Shown here one piece after another: positions 30,001 through 36,788 of a stretch of 36,788 nucleotides of DNA. The notes under the pieces were generated by a model that saw only the letters and a list, made by a program, of their open reading frames with translations, did not search any database and had not been told where the DNA came from. The first letter of the stretch is position 1. Every line of letters starts with the position of its first letter. The stretch is from Catenaria anguillulae PL171 (lineage: Eukaryota; Blastocladiomycota; Blastocladiomycetes; Blastocladiales; Catenariaceae). The translations under genes and the position numbers were made by a program. The stretch is from the NCBI GenBank assembly GCA_002102555.1, contig MCFL01000233.1:1-36788 (forward strand), written 5' to 3'.

Positions 30001-32149
30001 CCAGCCAACACCTGTGTACAAGACGGATACGCTGGTCGTGCACATCGTGGGTGTGCAAGTCCCGACAAAGACAAAGGATCCAAACGTGTACGCACTGGTG
30101 GACGTGTACCATCGGACGGGTCTGCGTCTGTCATGTCCCGAATCAGATTCCCATGCGGCAACCACATCACTCACAATACCCTTGGTCCTTGCACCGGACG
30201 TGGTCACTTGGCTTTCGACAAAACCCATGGTCGTGTCCTTGTTTGACGATTCTGATCCAGACGATGCGTCGTCATTCATGGGGCAGGCACGCGTGGCATT
30301 GGCAGGCGTGTTGAATCACGAGTCTGTCCAGGTCGAGGCAGAGGTGGTGTTGAATGGCACCAACGTCGGGGTAATCAAGGTGCAGTTGGGGTGGCAGTCA
30401 TGTGCGCCCGATGCGGATATGCACCAAGGCATGGACGCTCCAGCGACTTTGCAGCACGAATCTCAGCAACCTATACCCATACGCAAATCCACGAGCAGCG
30501 CTCTGCAGCAACTCTCGCAGAGGGCTTCTCAAGTGCAACTGCAAATGTCCGAGCACAACCTGTCGGATGTGCCTCCATTGCTCGCCAGCGTCCCTCAAGT
30601 CACTGTCCCAGTTCTCAAGCAGTCTACGTCTGCCAATTCGGCACCAACGCCGACTGCAAGTGGCAGCCGTTTGTTGGCGACAAATCTCAGATTGTCTCAA
30701 GAACTCGCCGAGCAGACACCACTGCCGCCCTCTGAATCGTCGTCGCTTCATAGCGCTGGACGCAAGTCCAGCAGCACAACTCACATGCCGATCCAAGCTG
30801 ATGTTGCACTGGCCCAGTCCGTCTCGTTTTCCGAACGCATCACTGCGTCTCAGCCCGGGGGTCTTGTAGGATCATTCCCTCGCGATTCCACCACAAGACC
30901 CCAGCAGGATGCTTCCGGACACGCCGCTCATGATGACCGAGAGTCCGTGTACGTCACATCTGCAAGCGTTTCAAGGCAGGCAAGCGCACGCTCGGTCCTT
31001 GCCACCACTGAACAGCCACAACAACCGACCAGCGACGGGTCGCGCGCGTCATTGCTCGAGTCGGCGCTGTTACGCACATCGTCCAAGCTATTGCAGCGGT
31101 CACGCGAAAAGTTGGATGCAGATGTTACGGACGGCCGCTTGGCCGTGGCCACGATCCCGCCAATTCTGGATGACGACCAAGTTGGCGATGCGGAGGATTT
31201 AGCGTCGGATCAGCGTGACGTTGGTGAGAGAGAGGTAGGGATTGACGAGGATATGGACCCTTTCGACACTGGGAACACGATTGGCTTGGGGGTACAAGAT
31301 TGGGATTCGGAGGCGCCTGTGCGAGAGGGCGATGACGGAGAGCAGCCCAACGTCATGGATGATGACAATGCGCTGCAAATTGACACTCTTGCGCCTACCG
31401 ACCAAGAACCAACGCCCGAATTTCAATCCATCTCGCCAGATATCCTGCTCAGCCCCTCGATAACGGAATCAGACCGTGCCGCTCTCCACAACCAAGAAGA
31501 CGACCACGTCACAATCATGCTGCACACGCTTCGCGTCAATCACCAGTCGGCCGTTGTTGAAGAGCACTTGGGTCCAGCCTCCAAGCTCATTCTCGCATTC
31601 GATTTGTTTGGCGACGAGTCGAGTGGAGTCGAAACCACTGCACGGTATCTCCGCGACCCAGAAACAAATGCACTCGTTGACACCATTGACTTGGGCCTGG
31701 TGGCCAGTTTTCCGATTCAAGACGACGTCGACGCGACTCGGTGGCAGCAAGTCCTCTTGTCTGGCCAACCGAGTGCATTCATTGCTGCGATCCAAGTTCA
31801 AGGCGACGACGCGCAGGAGGAGCAGGATGGTCCTATTGAGTTCATGGACATGGCCGCAGGACAGCTCTCTTGGGATCATGTCGTTGAGACATCGGTGGCG
31901 CACCAACAGCAGATGCCGGCGACAAGCTCACCGACCAGTCCCGGATCACCGCTGCCGCCCATGGTCTTTGCGCTCGACATGGACTTTTTGGACGGGCATG
32001 GGAGTCTTGGGACTTTGGCGGTGGAAGTACATGGTCTACATCCGTTGCTGTCAAGGTTGGGAATGGTGGGTGAGGGGCTTGCACAGACAGTCAATCAGGA
32101 TGAGAGTTTGCTCAAGGCGAGCGAGTCCATGATTGATGGGTTTCGGTGA
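27039..32149 (+). CDS. RPGRIP1L: RPGRIP1L-like ciliary transition-zone protein
   Basis: Model: exons 27039-27199, 27286-27365, 27435-27891, 27959-28123, 28187-28433 and 28640-32149, 1,539 residues; introns 63-86 bp except the last, 206 bp. Residues 1-620 are mostly coiled coil (LREENLDLKRKL, ALVDDLRDQLRDLAKENSGL). A first C2 domain lies near 620-795, a second near 834-960 (PNVYALVDVY, VVSLFDDSDPDD, VGVIKVQLGW) and a C-terminal C2-like domain near 1326-1517 (LGTLAVEVHGLHPLLSRL). This order, and the FDDSD motif of the second C2, match RPGRIP1L/RPGRIP1, which anchor NPHP/MKS modules at the base of cilia. A disordered Ser/Thr-rich linker separates the last two domains. The 69-bp intron 27366-27434 is a multiple of three with no stop, so it could be retained. 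Start ATG 27126 is an alternative. Confidence 0.88.
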
Positions 32150-32964
32150 TTGATGCTGGCTTGGTTTAGAATTGCACTGACTTGATATTGATACACGCTA
32201 CTCTTTGCCTGAGCTAACGTTCTCAATGAGGCAGACTTGCACAGACGAAAGAGCACACCGTGTGATGGCGAGCAAGTCATGATGCGAACAATGTGCAATG
32301 GGAACGGAGGCAATTCCAATACATTCCTCTGTTCCTGGCCCGGCTCCATCGTGTTCTTATAACCGATTACGGAAATCAAGCGGTCCCATGGGACCGGGTG
32401 CTTTCGAACTTCACATTTTGCTCTTGTGCGTGCAGAATACACCAGTCTGCAAACTTCCATCCCCGCGAAAGGAGACAACATGCCAGGCAAGCATCATTTT
32501 GTGTGGGACATAGCAGGGACAAGTCACCGAACCTCCCTGGAGGGGGTTTTAGGGCCTCCAGAGCAAGCCGGCTCCTTGCCATGGAAGCGGTCCAAACGGC
32601 GAAAAAGACAAGAGAGGTGAATTACTTCTCAGATTCGAAAGATTATAAGAGTAGCTCGCTCTGTCACAGATGTCCGATATTTCGAGTAAGATATGCTATT
32701 GATTGCATAGAGTGTTTGGGGAGAGCGTCGGTGTGTTGCGCTGCAAATGCTGCAGACGCACAAATGCATTGAAGTTTCCAAACTATGCATGTCAGCTTGA
32801 TCGCGTCTTGTTCGCACAGCAACTGGTCACGTTGGTCCGGTTTGGACCGCGCCAAACCTGACCGTGACCGATTGAATCTGTCTGGCTAGCCCAAAGGGAC
32901 CACCTGATCATACCGGGCACTAAAGCAGTCCATCATACACAGGTTATTGGACCTTCACCGCACA
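32150..32964. other. Intergenic region of about 815 bp
   Basis: The longest gene-free stretch in the window. It holds the 3' end of the RPGRIP1L-like gene and the promoter of the methyltransferase gene. No tRNA, other RNA gene or convincing ORF was seen. Apart from the inverted repeat at 32825-32869, I see no structure. Confidence 0.45.
32825..32869. repeat. Nested inverted repeat (stem-loop)
   Basis: Outer arms GGTCACG (32825-32831) and CGTGACC (32863-32869) enclose inner arms GGTTTGG (32839-32845) and CCAAACC (32852-32858) around a six-base loop. A competing hairpin, GGTCC/GGACC at 32834-32848, shares bases with the inner stem. It lies about 100 bp upstream of the methyltransferase ATG. 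It could be a cruciform, a dyad bound by a factor or a remnant of an element end; none of these is established. Confidence 0.6.
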
Positions 32965-34676
32965 ATGGACTCATCAAACACCTTTGCCGCAGCCAACGCT
33001 GCCTTCCTTGCGTTTCTGCGCGAAAACGGGGCCGAGGTGTCACCCTCGATCGACATTCACGACTATTCGTCCCAACACGCTGGTCGCGGCATTGTAGCCA
33101 CCAACGACCTCGAAGACGCCCACACGCTCTTCACTCTGCCGCTGTCTGTCTGCCTTTCGCACCGCTCATCGCGTGCCGCACCATGGATTGCGGCTCATCC
33201 CGACTTGTTTGATCATGGGTGGGCTCCCGCAATTCTGGCCGTCATGTACGAGCTGGTGCATGCCCAAACGTCAAAGTGGAAACCCTACTTTGACATTTTG
33301 CCAACTTCATTCGAAACACCCGTGTTTTGGCCCGAGCCGGATCTCGCGTTGCTCGAGGGCACGGATGTGCCTCGGCGCATGTCGCTCGAAGAGTCCAGGT
33401 CGCTGTTTGAAAACGTGTTGCTTCCTATCATTCAAGAGCATGCGTCCGAGGACGATTTGCCAAAGTTTACGCTGGACAAGTACCTGTATGCCGGGTCGCT
33501 CCTCATGGCGTACGGCTTCAATATTGGATCGCTCATTGGTACCCCCGATGACGAAGAGGAAGAAGAAGAGGATACCGAGAATGCGGACGAGGGCTTGCCA
33601 GTGATTGTGCCACTTGCCGACACACTTAACGCGATTCACCCGCCCTCAGCACACTTGGAGCGCGATCCCAAGAATCCCAACGTGTTGGTGATGCGCACGT
33701 CGGCGGCAGTTGCCAAGGGTTGCCAGGTGTTCAACACGTATGGCGATCACGGGAGCAACGAGCTGTTGAGGCGATATGGTTACGTCGAGTGGACAAACGA
33801 GTTTGATTCCGTGGTGGTCGAGGGTCCGCGGTTGTACAGGCAGTGGCACGCGCCATCAAGGACACGTGGGCCAAGGATATGAGTGATGACAAGCTTGAGT
33901 CTGTGTTGGAGAAGCGGGTACGTTGTCACTTGACATGTGGATCGTCAGCCTACTAGATGCTCAGCGGTCGATCATACGTTGATTCACAGATTGACGACCT
34001 CGCCGAGTTTGATGTGTACGACGACGAATTCGAACTTCTGTTGTCCGCCCCGTTCCCGCCGACCTCGTCTTGACCATCAAACTCCTCCTTCTCACCCCCG
34101 ACGAGTACAAGCGTGCGAAAAAGCACCCGCACTCGACCTTCCCGACACTCAACCTTTACACGCAAGCCGACCCAACCGAGCGCGTTCTTGGCGCTCCTAT
34201 CCACCTCACCGCACTCGAGTCCAACATTCTGATCCAAGTCGTCAACGAGCGGCTCGCCGATACCCGACCTCCAAAGTGACGGAAACGTGCGCGCGAATCC
34301 AAGCCGAGTGCACCGGACTGGACGAGTACATTTCGCGTGTTTGCAGCGAGATCACAGACGGGTCGCTCCGCTTGGCATATGCGTGCTACGTCCGCGCATC
34401 CGAGCGCCGGCTGCTCCAAGGCGCGCTGTCGCGCGTGGCGGCCGCCAAGAAGGTGGATCAGTGGCCATCAAGCGAACAGGACGCGATTGAGCAAGGGAGT
34501 GGGAAGGAAGCCGAAGCAGAGCTCGTCATTGTGGGAAGTGCATACGAGGGTTTGGTCAAGGAGTCGGCTGCCGTGGGCGGAAAGAAAGACAAGAAAGGGA
34601 GTGGAGCAAAGAAGCGTGGCGCAGACGGTGGGCATCGTCGTCCAGCAAGGCCAAGAAGGCCAAGAAGAGCACATAA
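32965..34676 (+). CDS. RKM4: RKM4/SETD6-type SET-domain protein lysine methyltransferase, frame broken
   Basis: ATG 32965 starts MDSSNTFAAANAAFLAFLRENG. The SET domain is clear: GRGIVA, WKPYFDILP, VIVPLADTLNAIHP and FNTYGDHGSNELLRRYGYVE, with the NTYG substrate/cofactor motif intact. A 72-bp intron fits 33918-33989 (gtacgt...tcacag). The C-terminal substrate-binding part (LTIKLLLLTPDEYKRA, YPTSK, RASERRLLQGAL) matches RKM4/SETD6, ending in a Lys-rich tail at 34676. To read it through, one base must be added at four places: GGG 33822-33824, CCC 34055-34057, T 34261 and GGG 34630-34632. The corrected length would be about 547 residues, close to the family. Yeast Rkm4 methylates a ribosomal protein; human SETD6 methylates RelA among others. 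The substrate here is unknown. Confidence 0.8.
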
Positions 34677-34882
34677 TCATTCATGTTTCGTATGTATGTA
34701 TCTCTGCGACTACATTGACCGATTCGCACATTTCTTTTCATGATTTCAGCGTGATCGATATGCAAGTCGCTGGAGAGCTCTGTCGGGAATCTATCACAGT
34801 CGGGATGGTTGAGCACAGAGCACCTCCCCGCTACATGATAGAAGTACCGTATACCAACGTAACAATGCAAATACTCAGAGCA

Positions 34883-36788
34883 ATGGCGAATGAACACACC
34901 AACCCGCTTATCTTTGACTTGGTCGAACCCATCCTCGTCTGCGCTCTGCGCTCCACTGCGATCGCCCACCGCAGCAAGGATACCCGTCGCCTCACAGCGG
35001 TTCTCAACGTCATCAGTTCGAAAGCCAGCCCATCGCTCCGCAAGGCCGCATTGATGCAAATGTGGTGGTTTGATCTCGATTTCGTCTGCGAAAAGGACCT
35101 ATCCGTCGAGTTTCTCGAGCTCCAACTCGGCATGTGGCCGGGCCGGCCGCTGCAATATGTGCCCGACTTGGGAGTCCTATGGGCTATGAAGCATCATCGA
35201 GCGGATCTCTTGGATTGGTGGGCAAAGCACCAGGGTGGCCCGATTTTCATTTCGAAGACTGTCTTTGACAAGCACTTGTCCCGCGTTTCCGACTCTGATC
35301 CGTCCAATCGATCGCCTACACCGCTGGGCAGCCCGCGGGTTTTGGAGACGCTGAAATGGTTTTGCACAAACCGATCTGGTATTGATTTGGACTCGCCAAA
35401 CTTGCCCGACGTGGCTCGATCGCTCAGCCCTATGCAAAGCGATTTGGCCATCGAGACATTCACCAAGATGCTCGGCATTGTTCTGAGGACGGGCCACGGG
35501 CTCACCTTGTTGGCTCCCATCGGCGTAATCGTCTCTGCTTTGCGGGTGCGACTGACCAACGATTTTGCGTGGATTGATGCGTGCGCAACAGGCGATTTGA
35601 ACGTCGTGCATTGCATGGAGCAAATTTGTCACCCACCACCCGACTATCGTCTGGATACCATGCTCGCAGCGGCGTACGCAAGCGGCAACACAAAGGTGAT
35701 TGAATGGTGCCAGGAACAACACAGGGAACGAGGCATCCCGGTCGAAACCGACCCGAGGCAGTTTCTTGGCCCACTTAGCTTCAAAGGGCACGTGGACTTG
35801 CTGGAAAAGTGGTTTGCATCTCAGCCATCAGTCAGCCGGGTCGGCGTTTTCGCCAAGTCGCTCCTTGGCCGTGTTGGTGTCAAGGTGGGTCGCCGACCTC
35901 ATGACTGCATTTCTCTTGTCCCTATTGCACAAGGCGGCCACGTCCACGTCTTGAAATGGTGGTTATCGCATAGCGAGCGAGCAGGCGTTGAGCTCGCTGA
36001 CGCAGACTCGGTGCATTTAGCTGCGTCCATTGCCAATCAACGAGCGGTTCTGGACTGGTGGTACAAGTCCTCTGGGTTTACATTTACCGCCAATGACGCA
36101 GTAGAGGGCTCCAAGAATGCCATTCTTCATGGCCATGTCGACATACTCGAGTTCTGGTATCGCGTCAGCGAGCAGTCATTCCGGCTCGAGTGGGACTTGA
36201 AGGTCAGGGGACACACCGCCCTCGACATTGTCAGCGACAAGGGGTATGTCGATGTATTGCGCTGGTGGAAGAGCAAGGACTTCCCATGGAGTATACGGCA
36301 TTTGCTATGGATAGCGCGAGCCAGCGAGGACACATTGCCGTGCTTGAATGGTGGCTGCGCGAATCGGGGCTGCCCCAAGACCAGCTCAAGTATGGAAGAC
36401 AAGCAATGTATTTCACCGACGAGTTGCCCGAGAATGAGTTCGTGGACGACGTCATTGACTGCTGGCAAGACTCTGGCCTCGACTTGATGCCAATTTGCGA
36501 CGAGCCCGATTGTCGCCGTTCGTTCGTGTGGCGATTGCTCAAGGGGTATGGACGAATGCCCGAGCGGCCTGTCTGTGTTACCAAGCCGCTCTTTCTTGAT
36601 TTGCAGCGCCAAGCGGGCGTTCCCATAGACTATGGGTCACTCGCTCGAAACACTTTGTCTGCTGGCGTTTTGGATTGGTGCAGGAGCCGAGCTCGTGCTG
36701 GCGAGTTTCCATTCACTGCAAACAACATGCCAGAAAAGTGGGCCGATGTGCTCAAGTGGTGGAACAAATGTGGGCTCGTTGGTCCAAA
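34883..36788 (+). CDS. LDWW-repeat (ankyrin-like) protein, second copy, unfinished at window end
   Basis: The likely start is ATG 34883 (MANEHTNPLIFDLVEPILV); upstream in-frame ATGs at 34760 and 34865 are possible. The N-terminal module, including KAALMQMWWFDLDFV, is shared with the minus-strand copy at 12.3-14.4 kb. Repeats follow: ADLLDWWAKHQGG, HVHVLKWWLSHSERAG, AVLDWWYKSSGF, VDILEFWYRV and VDVLRWWKSKDF. The frame then changes at CCC 36283-36285; one added C continues the protein as MEYTAFAMDSASQRGHIAVLEWW and on through VLDWCRSRARAG and DVLKWWNKCGL to base 36788 without a stop. The gene continues beyond the window. A protein-binding solenoid is likely; its partner is unknown. It follows the methyltransferase gene on the same strand by about 200 bp. 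Confidence 0.75.

Noticed and set aside
1-36788. tRNA, rRNA or CRISPR features
   Set aside because: No cloverleaf with a T-loop consensus, no rRNA-like sequence and no regularly spaced direct repeats were seen; the introns and gene content are eukaryotic.

Overview
The window is nuclear DNA from a GC-rich, gene-dense eukaryote, most likely a zoosporic (flagellated) fungus. Genes carry short GT-AG introns of about 58-113 bp (one of 206 bp), with donors such as gtacgt, gtatgt and gttcgt and, in several introns, a ctaac or ctgac branch site. Recognisable genes include prefoldin subunit 3, signal peptidase subunit 3, MED18, a PIAS/SIZ SUMO ligase, RPAP3, a TFG-like PB1 protein, an RKM4/SETD6 methyltransferase and, most tellingly, an RPGRIP1L-type ciliary transition-zone protein. 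Together with lineage-looking LDWW-repeat proteins, this fits a chytrid-grade fungus, perhaps Blastocladiomycota. The phylum is inference.

Layout. 1-1,272: 3' part of a kelch membrane protein with a Tyr/Gln-rich tail. 1,950-8,262: tandem pair of F-box/beta-propeller paralogues (+) with an uncharacterised minus-strand gene between them. 8,344-12,118: SPC3 (-) and a PIAS/SIZ E3 (+), divergent. 12,322-14,376: LDWW-repeat protein (-). 14,773-16,437: single-pass membrane protein (+). 16,640-17,517: prefoldin subunit 3 (-). 17,518-21,346: the least orderly stretch, all minus strand, with an unrecognised multi-exon gene and a retrotransposon-type aspartic protease ORF running into JmjC-like exons. 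21,896-26,860: MED18 (+), TFG-like (-), RPAP3 (+). 27,039-32,149: RPGRIP1L-like (+). 32,965-34,676: RKM4/SETD6-like (+). 34,883 to the window end: a second LDWW-repeat protein (+), unfinished.

Most of the named genes are single-copy cellular machinery (transcription, SUMO, secretion, chaperones, flagellum) and do not form one pathway. The accessory content is the F-box/propeller tandem pair, the LDWW-repeat family and the protease/JmjC locus.

A recurring feature is that several reading frames are broken by single-base shifts, mostly at short homopolymers. These cluster at the left edge, at 18-21 kb and at 33.8-36.3 kb, while very long ORFs elsewhere are intact. Local sequencing or assembly error is the simplest explanation, but true decay, especially of the 18-21 kb region, cannot be excluded from sequence alone.
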